This document shows, in pieces, positions 17,948 to 27,306 of a stretch of 64,000 nucleotides of DNA. The position numbers and the translations under genes are program-made. This DNA is from Bacillota bacterium (GTDB lineage Bacteria > Bacillota > Bacilli > Bacillales_A > Planococcaceae). Below the pieces are notes generated by a model. It was not told the DNA's origin. It saw only the letters and a list, made by a program, of their open reading frames with translations, and made no database searches. How positions within the stretch are numbered: the first letter of the stretch is position 1; each line of letters begins with the position of its first letter. The stretch spans positions 3,443 to 67,442 of the forward strand of contig JAEXYZ010000042.1 of the NCBI GenBank assembly GCA_023405135.1, read 5' to 3'.

Positions 17948-18793
17948 TTGCCAACTGTAGAGAGACTTAGTAAAAAGTATACGGTGACGATGATTTTGAA
18001 AGTGTTAAAAATTCCACGTTCAACGTATTATCGCTGGTTAAAAGAAGGAATTAAAGATAACTTAAGTGAAACTGAAATCCTACTGATAGAATTATGTAGA
18101 CGTACAAAATATCGAAATGGGCATAGAAAAATAAAGGCCTTATTGAAAAAGGAACATCATATTGAACTAAATCGAAATACGGTACAAAGCTTGATGCAAA
18201 AACATCATCTGCAATGTCGTATTAAGCGCAAACGCAAATGGAAATCGCAAAGTGGACAAGAAGTAATTGTACCGAATAGATTGGCTCGTAATTTTATCGC
18301 AGCAAAACCGAATGAAAAATGGGTAACAGATATTACGTACATTCAATATGGTAGTACGACTCATTACTTAGCAACCATTTTGGACCTTTATAACAATGAA
18401 GTAGTAGCTTACAAGTTATATGACCATCAGCAAACGCCATTAGTAATGGACGTATTGAAAAAGGCTTTAAAAGTAAGAAATTTCCCTAAGGGTGTTATTG
18501 TACATTCAGATCAAGGCAGTGTTTATACTTCTTATGCTTATCAAAATTTTATAAAAGAAAAGGATTTAGTTGGAAGTATGTCACGACGAGGAAACTGTTG
18601 GGATAATGCGGTTATTGAATCATTCCACTCGAACTTAAAAACAGAAGAATTCCAAAATACTAAATTTAATTCACTAAGTAATGAGGAGGTAAGAAAACGA
18701 ATTGATTTATCTATCAAATATTATAATGAGGTACGTATTCAAGAAAAATTAGGCTACTTAACACCTAAAGAATTTAGTCGCCAAGTAGCTTAA
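17948..18793 (+). CDS. IS3-family transposase OrfB (DDE integrase core)
   Basis: A 281-residue OrfB with HTH_21-like N-terminal part (about 45-100) and rve integrase core; the catalytic residues are in WVTDITY, HSDQGS and NAVIESFHS, a full D-D-E set. It is in the -1 frame relative to OrfA and is probably made mainly as a frameshift fusion through the AAAAAAG at 17903-17909; the TTG at 17948 may only be where the frame becomes open. OrfB is intact, but the broken start of OrfA may prevent self-mobilisation. Confidence 0.92.
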   Translation: MPTVERLSKKYTVTMILKVLKIPRSTYYRWLKEGIKDNLSETEILLIELCRRTKYRNGHRKIKALLKKEHHIELNRNTVQSLMQKHHLQCRIKRKRKWKSQSGQEVIVPNRLARNFIAAKPNEKWVTDITYIQYGSTTHYLATILDLYNNEVVAYKLYDHQQTPLVMDVLKKALKVRNFPKGVIVHSDQGSVYTSYAYQNFIKEKDLVGSMSRRGNCWDNAVIESFHSNLKTEEFQNTKFNSLSNEEVRKRIDLSIKYYNEVRIQEKLGYLTPKEFSRQVA

Positions 18794-18858
18794 AACAAAT
18801 AATTGGTTAACCATAGTAATGTTCGGTTAAAAAGAATTTTAAATAAGCATCGAAGAAC

Positions 18859-18965
18859 GGCTTTACATGGAGTGGCGGGCATGATAGCCTAGTTTGGCAA
18901 AGTCAGCTCTATCAAGCTGGCGCTGTGGCTAAGGAATCATGCCCGCAGAGGCTCCATGTCAAGCC
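18859..18965. other. Long imperfect hairpin between OrfB and right end of the IS
   Basis: GGCTT-ACATGGAG-GCGGGCATGAT (18859-18885 with single-base bulges) pairs with ATCATGCCCGC and CTCCATGT plus AAGCC (18936-18965). Inside, AGCC pairs with GGCT, and CAGCT with AGCTG around loop CTATCA. The result is a folded, GC-rich unit of about 107 bases, unlike the AT-rich IS around it. It may be a terminator-like block to outside transcription, a stable RNA, or a nested repeat. Confidence 0.6.
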
Positions 18966-19051
18966 ACTCGAGCATAAATAACATTATTTATAAAAAGGTG
19001 TTTTATGTTTGTCTCAAATCACTAGGGTAGTTCAGAATTACACTTTTTTAA

Positions 19052-21670
19052 TTACCATCCGTTAGATTGTGTTGGATTTGTTGGTTCGGTAGGAGGGGTT
19101 ACTTCACCATCTCCAGGGTTAAACCAATCTTCAGCGTCATTGTTATTACCGTTGCCATTACCGTTACCATTTCCGTTATTCCAATTGCCATTACCATTTC
19201 CATTGCCGTTACCGTTGTTTCCGTCTTCTCCATTGCCGAAGTCAAAATCTTCCCCGAAATCTCCATCTGGGTCTTCTACTTCTGGTACATCGACTTTATT
19301 TTCAATAAATATTGAAACAGTGGCTGCTTCACTGCGTACAGTATCTGATACAGCAGTTACAGAAAATGTATAATTTCGACCAGGTTCAATATTTGGAACG
19401 GATGTTTGTTTATTTTTTGTAGTTGCAACAACAAGAGGTTGCCCATTATCAACCTTCATAGCAACTTCATATGAAACTTTCGTATCTCCTTCAAGCTGTT
19501 GGTTAAACTCCCAAGTTAAATCAACTGATGCACCAGCTTCGTTATATGTCGCTTGTAAATTAGAAGGCGTATCTAATTCAAGCTGTTCATATTCCTCTGA
19601 TACTTGAGTAGGTTCAGTACCTTTTACAAACAATTCAGTTTGTCGTAATTCTTTCGGTGTATATTCACTTGCAAGTTTCAGTGGATTAGATCCTACTTCA
19701 ATGGTTGCTTCAACAACTGAACTTGGTTTTGTGAAATTAGCAGTTTCAACATTTGCTGAAATTTGAGACATAATTGTTTTAAATAAGGTTTGTGGTAAAC
19801 GACGTTCATCCCATGTTGTAATTGGCTCCGAACGTTTTGAATATCCACTCCAAATTGCGATCGAGTAATTCGTTGTATATCCTGCAAACCATGAATCAGG
19901 AACACTGCTGCTAGGTAAATCATATTGCTCAAATTCATTTGCATCATAGTTCGTTGTACCAGTTTTACCTGCAATGTCTAGCCCAGACACGTTAGCTGCA
20001 GAACCTGAAGCACCTGGTTTAGTACTTAAAACATCGCGTAAAATGTCTGTAACCATATATGCCGTATAATCTTCCATAGCTACTACCGGATCAGTTTTAT
20101 ATGACTTTTTCGAACCATCACGATATACAATTTGTTTAATTGCGGTAGGTTCATTATAAATACCATTATTACCAAATGCAGCATAGGAAGCAGACATTTG
20201 AATCGGAGTTAATGTGATATTACCACCACCAATTGCGTCTGATTCATATATATTTTCAGCATTAATACCTAATTTTGATATGAACTGTTTCGCATTTTCT
20301 GTTCCAACTTCTTTTAACGTTTTTACTGCTGGAACGTTACGAGATTGATAAAGCGCTGCACGAACAGTCATTCTACCTAAATATTTATTGTCCCAGTTTG
20401 TAATTACTTTATCAGAACCAGTGTAAGTCATTCTTTCATCAACAATTGTTTGACCTGTAGACCATTTTAAGTTTTCAATAGCTGGGCCGTAATCTAAAAG
20501 CGGTTTAATCGTTGAACCTGGAGAACGAGTTGTTAAGTCATAGGCAAAGTTAAATCCTCGTTCTGAGCCATAGTTACGACCACCACCAATCGCACGAATT
20601 TCACCAGTTTTAGTATCAATAACTGAAACTCCTGATTGTATTGACTCTGTAGGGAAGTTTGCAGAGTTATTCATCGTTTCTTCAACAACAGTTTGTGCTT
20701 TCGGATCTAATGTTGTATAAACTTTTATACCTTCTGCTAGTGCTTCACCATCACCTTTTTCTTCAAGCTCACTTAATACAACATCTAAAAAGGCATTATA
20801 TTTTGAACCGCTAATTGATTGGCGTTCTTCATCTGGAAGTAGGCGAGAAGTAACATCGATTGCTTTTGCTTCTTCTGCTTCTTTTTCAGTAATTTTTCCG
20901 TGCTGTACCATTAAGTCTAATACTAAATCTCGACGCTTTTGAGCTCTTTCTGGATTACGGTATGGATTATAGTTATTTGGACTTTGTGGAATACCAGCTA
21001 ACAATGCGATTTCATCTAATTCTAATTCACTTAATTCTTTACCAAAGAACGATTTTGCAGCAGTACCGAAACCGTAAATTGTACCTGACATTAAAACTTT
21101 ATTGAAATACATTTCAAAGATTTCTTCTTTTTCATAATGCTTTTCCAATTGGATCGCTAACCAAGCTTCCTGTGCTTTACGTTTTAATTTTTTATCGTTA
21201 CTTAAGAATGAATTTTTTACTACTTGCTGGGTAATCGTACTAGCTCCTTGAGAACCGAATCCGTGTCGGACATTGGCAATAATCGCACTACCAAGTCGCC
21301 AAATATCGATTCCGAAATGGTCAAAGAAACGAACATCTTCAGTCGCTAAAATTGCATCAACCATCTCATCTGGAATTTCTTCGTATTCTACATATGTACG
21401 GTTTTCCGCACCGACAGTAGCGAACAGTTCGCCATTCATATCATAGAATTCTGAAGAAATCGGATCCTTTAATAATTCTTCATCTAGCTCTGGTGCTGAA
21501 CTTGCATAAATTGCAAAAAGTCCTGCTCCAGAAACCAAACCTACAACTCCTATAATTAAAACCGCAATGGCAATTCTTTTTATCCAAGTCTTAAGCGGTT
21601 TTTTTTGTAACTTCTTCTGTTGTTCACGTTGACGTTTTATTTCCTCACGTGTACGTCTTTTCTCTGTCAA
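19052..21670 (-). CDS. ponA: Class A penicillin-binding protein 1 (PonA)
   Basis: A bifunctional peptidoglycan synthase of 872 residues: short basic cytoplasmic tail, one membrane anchor (about 31-53), glycosyltransferase domain with EDVRFFDHFGID (about 93-104), and transpeptidase with the SxxK serine in SPGSTIKP (about 385), QSRN, and AGKTGTTN (about 568). A fibronectin type III-like domain follows, then a tail of about 35 Asn/Gly-rich residues, likely flexible and wall-exposed. It follows recU on the same strand, as in B. subtilis. An IS element begins 3 bases after its stop, so its original terminator is displaced. Confidence 0.95.
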   Translation of the reverse strand: MTEKRRTREEIKRQREQQKKLQKKPLKTWIKRIAIAVLIIGVVGLVSGAGLFAIYASSAPELDEELLKDPISSEFYDMNGELFATVGAENRTYVEYEEIPDEMVDAILATEDVRFFDHFGIDIWRLGSAIIANVRHGFGSQGASTITQQVVKNSFLSNDKKLKRKAQEAWLAIQLEKHYEKEEIFEMYFNKVLMSGTIYGFGTAAKSFFGKELSELELDEIALLAGIPQSPNNYNPYRNPERAQKRRDLVLDLMVQHGKITEKEAEEAKAIDVTSRLLPDEERQSISGSKYNAFLDVVLSELEEKGDGEALAEGIKVYTTLDPKAQTVVEETMNNSANFPTESIQSGVSVIDTKTGEIRAIGGGRNYGSERGFNFAYDLTTRSPGSTIKPLLDYGPAIENLKWSTGQTIVDERMTYTGSDKVITNWDNKYLGRMTVRAALYQSRNVPAVKTLKEVGTENAKQFISKLGINAENIYESDAIGGGNITLTPIQMSASYAAFGNNGIYNEPTAIKQIVYRDGSKKSYKTDPVVAMEDYTAYMVTDILRDVLSTKPGASGSAANVSGLDIAGKTGTTNYDANEFEQYDLPSSSVPDSWFAGYTTNYSIAIWSGYSKRSEPITTWDERRLPQTLFKTIMSQISANVETANFTKPSSVVEATIEVGSNPLKLASEYTPKELRQTELFVKGTEPTQVSEEYEQLELDTPSNLQATYNEAGASVDLTWEFNQQLEGDTKVSYEVAMKVDNGQPLVVATTKNKQTSVPNIEPGRNYTFSVTAVSDTVRSEAATVSIFIENKVDVPEVEDPDGDFGEDFDFGNGEDGNNGNGNGNGNGNWNNGNGNGNGNGNNNDAEDWFNPGDGEVTPPTEPTNPTQSNGW

Positions 21671-21693
21671 ATTAATCTCCTCACTTTAACAAA

Positions 21694-22326
21694 CTATCTT
21701 TCTTCCTCATTTACAATCAATTTTTCGATTGCCGATAAATAATCAATTCGTGGGGTATAGCCTGGTAGAATTTCAATAGTTTCCGTTTCAAAAATGGATA
21801 ATGGGATAGACTTCCTACCACCATTTTCCATAATCGTCCAAGCATCATACAGCACTGAAAAAGGGACAACAAAATATCGATCTAATGAAGAAAAACGTAC
21901 GATAGTAAATGCTATTCCTTTTTGATTCATAACTTCTTTCATATGGGTTACTTGATGCTGGTGTACATTTTTTAATGGAAAAGAAGTTTTGTTTTCGGTT
22001 TCCTTCGCTTCAAAATCTATATAATATCCATTCCATACACCATTGTAGTCAGTAGTAGATGGAGTACGGAAATATGCCTCTCGTATTACTGCTGCACTAC
22101 GGGATGGATACTCTACTTTGACGATTTGTACCGGAACAGGTTTCTTATGAATAATTGCAATTTGATGATTTAAATAATAACTATTCGTTTCATTGATTTC
22201 ATCTTCAAGTGTTTTTCCACGATTACTAAATGAAAAGTCTTTTTCTTTTTTTCTACTTGCTTTCTTTACTTTTGGTATTTCATTTGACCTTGGCCTATAC
22301 AGTTTGCCATTTGGATAATGTATCAT
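21694..22326 (-). CDS. recU: Holliday junction resolvase RecU
   Basis: RecU cuts Holliday junctions and works with RuvAB in recombination and chromosome segregation in Firmicutes. The nuclease-fold signatures are present: RGKTLEDEINETN, STTDYNGVW, YYIDFEAKETENKTSFPL with the PD-(D/E)xK-type acidic residues, and HQHQ. The frame is open from a GTG at 22335, but the ATG at 22326 gives the family N-terminus (MIHYPNGK) with AAAGGG 8 bases upstream. It gives 210 residues and precedes ponA by 23 bases. Confidence 0.95.
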   Translation of the reverse strand: MIHYPNGKLYRPRSNEIPKVKKASRKKEKDFSFSNRGKTLEDEINETNSYYLNHQIAIIHKKPVPVQIVKVEYPSRSAAVIREAYFRTPSTTDYNGVWNGYYIDFEAKETENKTSFPLKNVHQHQVTHMKEVMNQKGIAFTIVRFSSLDRYFVVPFSVLYDAWTIMENGGRKSIPLSIFETETIEILPGYTPRIDYLSAIEKLIVNEEER

Positions 22327-22377
22327 CAGAAACACCCTTTCTTTCTTAAATTAAGAAAGTATTAAAAATTTTTAAAT

Positions 22378-22531
22378 GTTTAGTCCAAGCACCCAGCCCC
22401 TCGAGGTCGCGGTCTGCACCTTCCCACGTGTACAAATTTATTTTGTACCGAAAGCGAAGCGATAGTGCAAGTACACCTGTCATGTCCCGCGAGCAGTTTG
22501 TCACAGCCAAAGGGCGCTTCCGCTTTCTTAA
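22378..22531 (-). repeat. GC-rich interspersed intergenic element
   Basis: About 150 bases, much richer in GC than the flanks, reading on the minus strand from AAAGCGGAAGCGCC to GGGGCTGGGTGCTTGG. It contains a perfect hairpin GTACAAA/TTTGTAC (about 22430-22448). The start sequence is shared with the element at 15446. Open frames across it have no ribosome site and look like chance. I believe it is a dispersed non-coding repeat, but only a genome search can show that. Confidence 0.55.
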
Positions 22532-22673
22532 AATGATACCCAATTCTACAAACAAGTTTAACATAAAAATATAGCGAATATTTTCTTGTTTTATCAACCA
22601 ATGTCTAGTTTTGACATATAGAAAGGGATTTAACATTTTCTAATGAATTGTACAGTCATAAGGAGGAATGACA

Positions 22674-22871
22674 ATGAACAAAATTCAAATGCTCATTTCG
22701 CAAATTGACTGCGTTGATCGTATGATAACGGCTAAAATCGAGAATGAACGTGCCATGATGAATGACCAATTTTTCTCTCAATTAGGGACTACTTATCAAA
22801 AAGTAAGCTTAGCAGAAAAGCAAGTTTATGTAAAGAATACCTGTTCCCCTTTTACTAGTGAATTAGATTAG
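22674..22871 (+). CDS. Small hypothetical protein
   Basis: A 65-residue hydrophilic, probably helical protein (starts MNKIQMLISQIDC). AGGAGG at 22661-22666 is 7 bases from the ATG at 22674; the ATG at 22668 would be too close to it. Homologs with known function are not recognised. It lies in the ypp region, upstream of yppE with 48 bases between, and may be transcribed with it. Confidence 0.6.
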   Translation: MNKIQMLISQIDCVDRMITAKIENERAMMNDQFFSQLGTTYQKVSLAEKQVYVKNTCSPFTSELD

Positions 22872-22919
22872 TTTTTGGTACACTAAAGATAGATTAAAAA
22901 AGATTAAGAGGAACCAAAA

Positions 22920-23288
22920 ATGCAACTAATCGAACAAACTAAATACTTAATTGAAGAGTGTGATGCGTCAATTAGTCGCTTTTATAAACAGCGTGAACTT
23001 GACGCAACACCTCATTTTTTTGATGAAGTAAAGCCCCACGCAGATCATATACAAACTTATTTAACAGAGTGGCAGCAAAGTGCCCTTAATTGGATAAAAG
23101 AAAATAGACCGAAATATATGCACGAAACACAAATAAACAATGCGGTTGATGCAATGAACCAATTTGTCGTGCAATCCTTTTATAAGGAAACAAGTAAAAA
23201 AAGATTCATTCAATCTGTGCAATCCGTTCATTACACATTATCTACTTTTTTAAGATATTTAGAGGAGGGCGATAATGGTGTTCAGTAA
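22920..23288 (+). CDS. yppE: YppE-like protein (DUF1798)
   Basis: A 122-residue all-helical protein similar to YppE of B. subtilis (DUF1798), of unknown function. It shows the family's aromatic and charged helices (EECDASISRFYKQRE, HFFDEVKPHADHI). AAGAGGAACC precedes the ATG. Its end overlaps the start of mrfA by 14 bases, so the two are translationally coupled. Confidence 0.75.
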   Translation: MQLIEQTKYLIEECDASISRFYKQRELDATPHFFDEVKPHADHIQTYLTEWQQSALNWIKENRPKYMHETQINNAVDAMNQFVVQSFYKETSKKRFIQSVQSVHYTLSTFLRYLEEGDNGVQ

Positions 23289-25554
23289 AAAACGTACGAT
23301 TGATGAGTTATTGAAGGAATGGCAGTACGATGAAGAGCTAAAACAAAATATTGTCCATTGGCAAACGTTAGAAGCAAAACCTGCTCGCTATGCACCATTT
23401 CCAAAGGAGCTTCATCCTTCCATTCAAAAGGCATTAGTCGCTCGGGGTATAGAACAGCTATATACTCATCAGCGAGAAGCCTTTGATTTTGCGCAGCAGG
23501 GAAAATCCTTCACAGCTGTTACGCCAACAGCTTCAGGGAAGTCCCTTTGTTATCATTTGCCGGTTTTACAAAAAATATTAGAAGATCCATCAAGTAGAGC
23601 AATTTACTTATTTCCAACAAAAGCTTTAGCTCAGGATCAAAAAGCAGATTTAAATGAATTAATTGAGCTGATGGGGGAAGAAGTTTTAAGCTACACATAC
23701 GATGGAGATACAGCTCCGGCAATCCGACAAAAAATTCGAAAAGCTGGACATGTCGTAATGACTAATCCGGATATGCTACATTCGGGAATATTGCCGCATC
23801 ATACAAAATGGGTATCTCTCTTTGAAAACTTAAAATATATTGTCATTGATGAATTACATACATATAAAGGTGTGTTTGGAAGTCATGTAGCCCATGTTAT
23901 TCGAAGACTTAAAAGGATTTGTGCCTTTTATGGAAGCGATCCGATTTTTATTTGTACATCGGCTACAATTAAAAACCCAAAAGAGCTAGCTGAAAATTTA
24001 ACAAATTCGAAACACGAATTAATTGCGAATTCAGGTGCTCCTGTTGGTAAGAAGACGTTTCTATTTTATAACCCTCCAATAGTCCATCCAACATTCGGTG
24101 TAAGACGGAGTAGTATTTTAGAAGTACGTGATTTAGCAACTAGATTATATGAGGCTGGTATTCAATCAATTGTATTTGCAAAATCACGTGTACGAGTAGA
24201 AATGCTTGTTACATATTTAAAAAGTCTTACAAAGAATAAGATTAAAGACGAATCGATTCGCGGATATCGAGGAGGGTATTTGCCAACTGAACGTCGGGCG
24301 ATTGAAAAGGGCTTAAGAAATGGCACAATACAAGTTGTGGTCAGTACAAATGCCCTAGAATTAGGTGTTGATATAGGTCAATTGCAGGCTTGTATAATGA
24401 CGGGCTATCCTGGTAATATAGCGAGTGCCTGGCAACAAGCTGGTAGAGCGGGGAGAAGGCAGGATTCCGCTTTAATTATTTATGTCGCGAATTCAACAGC
24501 GCTCGATCAATACGTTGTCCAAAATCCAAATTATTTATTAGGAAGTTCACCAGAAGAGGCATTAATTAATCCGGAAAACATACTTATTTTAATGGACCAT
24601 TTAAAATGTGCTGCCTTTGAATTACCATTTTCAATGACAGATCAATATGGTGAATTTGAAGTACAGCAATTATTAGAGTTTTTACAAGATGAGGGAGTAT
24701 TAGTAAAAACGAGCTCCCAATGGTTTTGGATGAGCGAGCGTTTTCCAGCCCATGAAATTAGTTTGCGATCCGCTTCTCAAGAAAATGTTGTTATAATTGA
24801 TCAAACGATTCCAGCAGGTACGAAAGTAATTGGGGAAATGGATACGTATAGTGCCATGACACTATTACATGAAGAGGCCATCTATCTTCATCAAGGAACC
24901 CAATACCAAGTAGAAATTCTTGATTGGGAGGAGAAAAAAGCATATGTAAGGGAAGTCGACGTAGATTATTTTACAGATGCGAATTTAGCAGTTGAATTAA
25001 AAGTACTAAACGAAGATAAAAGTGCAACTTTCAAAACGGCAACAGTAAGCTACGGTGATATTAGCATACTAGCAATCCCAACTATATTTAAAAAAATACG
25101 ATTTCAAACTCATGAAAATATAGGTTCCGGTAAGATTCATATTCCACCGTTAGAAATGCATACAAATGCAACGTGGATATCCTTTAATTTACCTGAAAAT
25201 TGGTCCGAGGAAATGTTAACAGATGCTTTAACAGGGGCTGCTTATGCAATCAGTTCGTTCATTCCTTTGTACTTACAATGTGATCGCAGCGATTTATCAG
25301 TGGTGCCACAAGTAAAATCTGTTCATAATGACAAACCAACTTTATTTATTTATGACAGTTATCCAGGTGGAATCGGTTTAAGTGAAAGAGTGTACGATAT
25401 TATAGTGCCAATTCTTGAAGAGACAATTAAACATGTTCGAAACTGTCCATGCCAAACAGGATGTCCTTCATGTATTGGCGCGCAAGATAGTTTAAATGAA
25501 AGTAAAAGTAAGGTTTTAAAAGTTTTATCGATACTATTAAGTGAGATAACGTGA
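23275..25554 (+). CDS. mrfA: DEAD/DEAH-box helicase MrfA (YprA), mitomycin repair
   Basis: A 759-residue superfamily 2 helicase with a C-terminal DUF1998 zinc-binding domain. Walker A PTASGKSLC (about 83-91), IDELHTYKG (DExH, about 196), SATIKNP (motif III), the QAGRAGRR motif VI and the four-Cys cluster CPCQTGCPSC near the C-terminus are present. B. subtilis YprA/YprB (MrfA/MrfB) act in a UvrABC-independent excision pathway for mitomycin C damage. The following gene is the exonuclease partner, 4 bases away. GAGGAGGG precedes the ATG. Confidence 0.93.
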   Translation: MVFSKKRTIDELLKEWQYDEELKQNIVHWQTLEAKPARYAPFPKELHPSIQKALVARGIEQLYTHQREAFDFAQQGKSFTAVTPTASGKSLCYHLPVLQKILEDPSSRAIYLFPTKALAQDQKADLNELIELMGEEVLSYTYDGDTAPAIRQKIRKAGHVVMTNPDMLHSGILPHHTKWVSLFENLKYIVIDELHTYKGVFGSHVAHVIRRLKRICAFYGSDPIFICTSATIKNPKELAENLTNSKHELIANSGAPVGKKTFLFYNPPIVHPTFGVRRSSILEVRDLATRLYEAGIQSIVFAKSRVRVEMLVTYLKSLTKNKIKDESIRGYRGGYLPTERRAIEKGLRNGTIQVVVSTNALELGVDIGQLQACIMTGYPGNIASAWQQAGRAGRRQDSALIIYVANSTALDQYVVQNPNYLLGSSPEEALINPENILILMDHLKCAAFELPFSMTDQYGEFEVQQLLEFLQDEGVLVKTSSQWFWMSERFPAHEISLRSASQENVVIIDQTIPAGTKVIGEMDTYSAMTLLHEEAIYLHQGTQYQVEILDWEEKKAYVREVDVDYFTDANLAVELKVLNEDKSATFKTATVSYGDISILAIPTIFKKIRFQTHENIGSGKIHIPPLEMHTNATWISFNLPENWSEEMLTDALTGAAYAISSFIPLYLQCDRSDLSVVPQVKSVHNDKPTLFIYDSYPGGIGLSERVYDIIVPILEETIKHVRNCPCQTGCPSCIGAQDSLNESKSKVLKVLSILLSEIT

Positions 25555-25558
25555 TCCT

Positions 25559-26806
25559 ATGTCGTATGAAAATAAAATGATGCAGTTAAAACAAATGCTT
25601 GGGAAAAAGAAGGAAGTAGTGAAGGAAAAACCTGTCTTTCAAAAACCAGATAAACCAACCTATATTGCAAAATGGCAAGAGGCAGGATTAACTGTAGTGG
25701 AAAATGATTTTGGTGTGTTATTTAAACGGCAGGTCGAGTACCCGCTCCATTATAAACATGGTCATTATGAGTTAAGCTTATTTTTTGATGCACTTGAAAA
25801 ATGGCAATTGACTGAAATGGAACATCCTTATTTAATCGATGTAGATGAAGACGTACTTTTCTTTGATACAGAAACAACTGGTTTAAAAGGTGTCGGAACA
25901 AATATATTTTTACTTGGACTATTAGAACCAACCGAAAATAGCTTTATTTTAAATCAATATGTGTTAGCTGATCCAGCTAATGAAGCAGCTTTATTATTTG
26001 AATCAAAGTTTTGGCAGCAGTCAAAAACCATTGTCTCCTACAACGGAAAAAGTTTTGATTGGCCTCAGCTTGAAACGAGATGGACTTTAAATCAACAATT
26101 CTTACCAAAACTAAAAGTTCCAAAACAAATTGACTTGTTACATAGCACAAAGCGAATATGGAAAAATAATTTGGAAAGAATGAAATTAACACAAGTAGAA
26201 GAAGAGAAGTTAGGTTTTAAACGAAATGGAGATATTCCAGGATTTTTAGCTCCTATTATATATACAGATGCAGTTAAAAGCGGAGATGCCAATAACTTGA
26301 TGAAGGTACTCTATCATAATGAATGGGATTTATTATCCCTTGTCACACTCTATATCCATTCTACAAATCTATTACTTGAAAATGATTTAGAGGAAGCTGC
26401 TACAACCTATACAAACATCGGGAAATGGTATGGGGACTTAAAACATCAGCAGCAAAGTGAGCAAATTTTAATCAACGTTACAAATGAATTTAACGACGAA
26501 GAAGCTGGCCTTGCCTATTATTATTTAGCATTTCAGCAAAAACGAAATAAACAATATGAAGAGGCAGAACGATCATTTGAAAAAGCTTTAAAAGTTGTAA
26601 CATCAAGAGAAAAACTTAAAGTTTTAGAACAACTTGCAATTTTAAATGAGCATCAATTTAAACGATATGAAGATGCATTAGTTTACGCTGAAGAAGGATT
26701 GCGTCTTATTCGTACAAGTCCTTTATTAAAAAAAGAGCAACAAATGAAACAACTTGAACAATGGAAAAAAAGATATAGAAGGATTGAAAAGAAACTAGGG
26801 AAATGA
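25559..26806 (+). CDS. mrfB: DEDDh exonuclease MrfB (YprB) with TPR-like tail
   Basis: A 415-residue protein with an RNase H-fold exonuclease domain: FFDTETTGLKG (about 101-111), VSYNGKSFDWP (about 160) and YHNEWDLLSL (about 255) carry the DEDDh metal ligands. The last 150 residues form TPR-like helical repeats (EEAERSFEKAL, EDALVYAEEGL). MrfB is the nuclease partner of MrfA in mitomycin-damage repair in B. subtilis. It directly follows mrfA. Confidence 0.92.
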   Translation: MSYENKMMQLKQMLGKKKEVVKEKPVFQKPDKPTYIAKWQEAGLTVVENDFGVLFKRQVEYPLHYKHGHYELSLFFDALEKWQLTEMEHPYLIDVDEDVLFFDTETTGLKGVGTNIFLLGLLEPTENSFILNQYVLADPANEAALLFESKFWQQSKTIVSYNGKSFDWPQLETRWTLNQQFLPKLKVPKQIDLLHSTKRIWKNNLERMKLTQVEEEKLGFKRNGDIPGFLAPIIYTDAVKSGDANNLMKVLYHNEWDLLSLVTLYIHSTNLLLENDLEEAATTYTNIGKWYGDLKHQQQSEQILINVTNEFNDEEAGLAYYYLAFQQKRNKQYEEAERSFEKALKVVTSREKLKVLEQLAILNEHQFKRYEDALVYAEEGLRLIRTSPLLKKEQQMKQLEQWKKRYRRIEKKLGK

Positions 26807-26950
26807 TTAGTAATTTCCTGAAAATTTAAAAATAATTTCCCGGGTAAGCGCATTTTTTGACATTTAAATAGAAATGTGATTAAAATAATCACATTTTGCA
26901 AAAATATGTCGCTATCAAAGTTCCTTTCAATCCCTTTTATATCACTTATA

Positions 26951-26959
26951 TGCTATAAT
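26951..26959 (+). promoter_or_regulatory. Extended -10 promoter of gpsB
   Basis: TGCTATAAT at 26951-26959 is a perfect TATAAT with an upstream TGN, 37 bases from the gpsB start. No good -35 at 17 bases, as is common for extended -10 promoters. Confidence 0.6.
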
Positions 26960-26995
26960 CGAGATATGTACGTATCGGATGGAAGGGCGATGTGA

Positions 26996-27292
26996 ATGGA
27001 AATTAAATTAAATTCAAAAATTATATTGGAGAAAGAATTTAAAAAGTCAGTAAAAGGTTATAGTATCGATCAAGTAGACCAATTTTTAGATCAAATTATG
27101 GAAGATTATGACGCATTTGAAAAAGTTGTTGAAGAATTGCGTGCTGAAAATAAACGTCTTAAAGAAGAATTAGAAAATACAGCAGTTAGAAGACCGCAAG
27201 TACAACAACCAGCAGGAAATACGAATTTTGATATATTAAAACGTCTATCAAATCTAGAAAAGCATGTATTTGGTAGCAAACTATACGAATAA
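26996..27292 (+). CDS. gpsB: Cell division protein GpsB
   Basis: A 98-residue DivIVA-like protein that shuttles PBP1 between septum and side wall in Bacilli. The N-terminal domain (LEKEFKKSVKGYSIDQVDQFLDQ begins near residue 13) has the membrane- and PBP-binding pattern, followed by a coiled coil (about 35-65) and the short C-terminal trimerising helix (FDILKRLSNLEKHVFG). PBP1 (ponA), its usual partner, is encoded 5 kb away on the other strand. It sits next to rnpB as in B. subtilis. Confidence 0.96.
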   Translation: MEIKLNSKIILEKEFKKSVKGYSIDQVDQFLDQIMEDYDAFEKVVEELRAENKRLKEELENTAVRRPQVQQPAGNTNFDILKRLSNLEKHVFGSKLYE

Positions 27293-27306
27293 TCTCTTAA
27301 AGGATA

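Larger units (their letters stand above)
17506..19049 (+). mobile_element. IS3-family insertion sequence between ypoC and ponA
   Basis: Two reading frames of IS3 type lie inside matching ends. Left end: AAAAAAAGTGTAA (17506-17518), then CTAACC and AGACAACATAAAACACCTT (to 17574). Right end, reversed: AAAAAAGTGTAATTCTGAA, CTACCC and AGACAAACATAAAACACCTT (19049 back to 18996). The left end has about 14 extra bases inside it. If only the inner part counts, the element is 17537-19034, beginning TG and ending CA. I could not find a convincing short target duplication. The right end is 3 bases from the ponA stop codon. Confidence 0.8.

Noticed and set aside
19067..19373. Plus-strand frames rich in Ile/Val/Thr or Leu/Pro repeats
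   Set aside because: These are mirror images of the Asn/Gly-rich tail of ponA on the other strand, a codon-repeat artefact.
22346..22636. 96- and 73-codon minus-strand frames
   Set aside because: They cross the GC-rich intergenic repeat, lack ribosome sites and do not resemble any protein.
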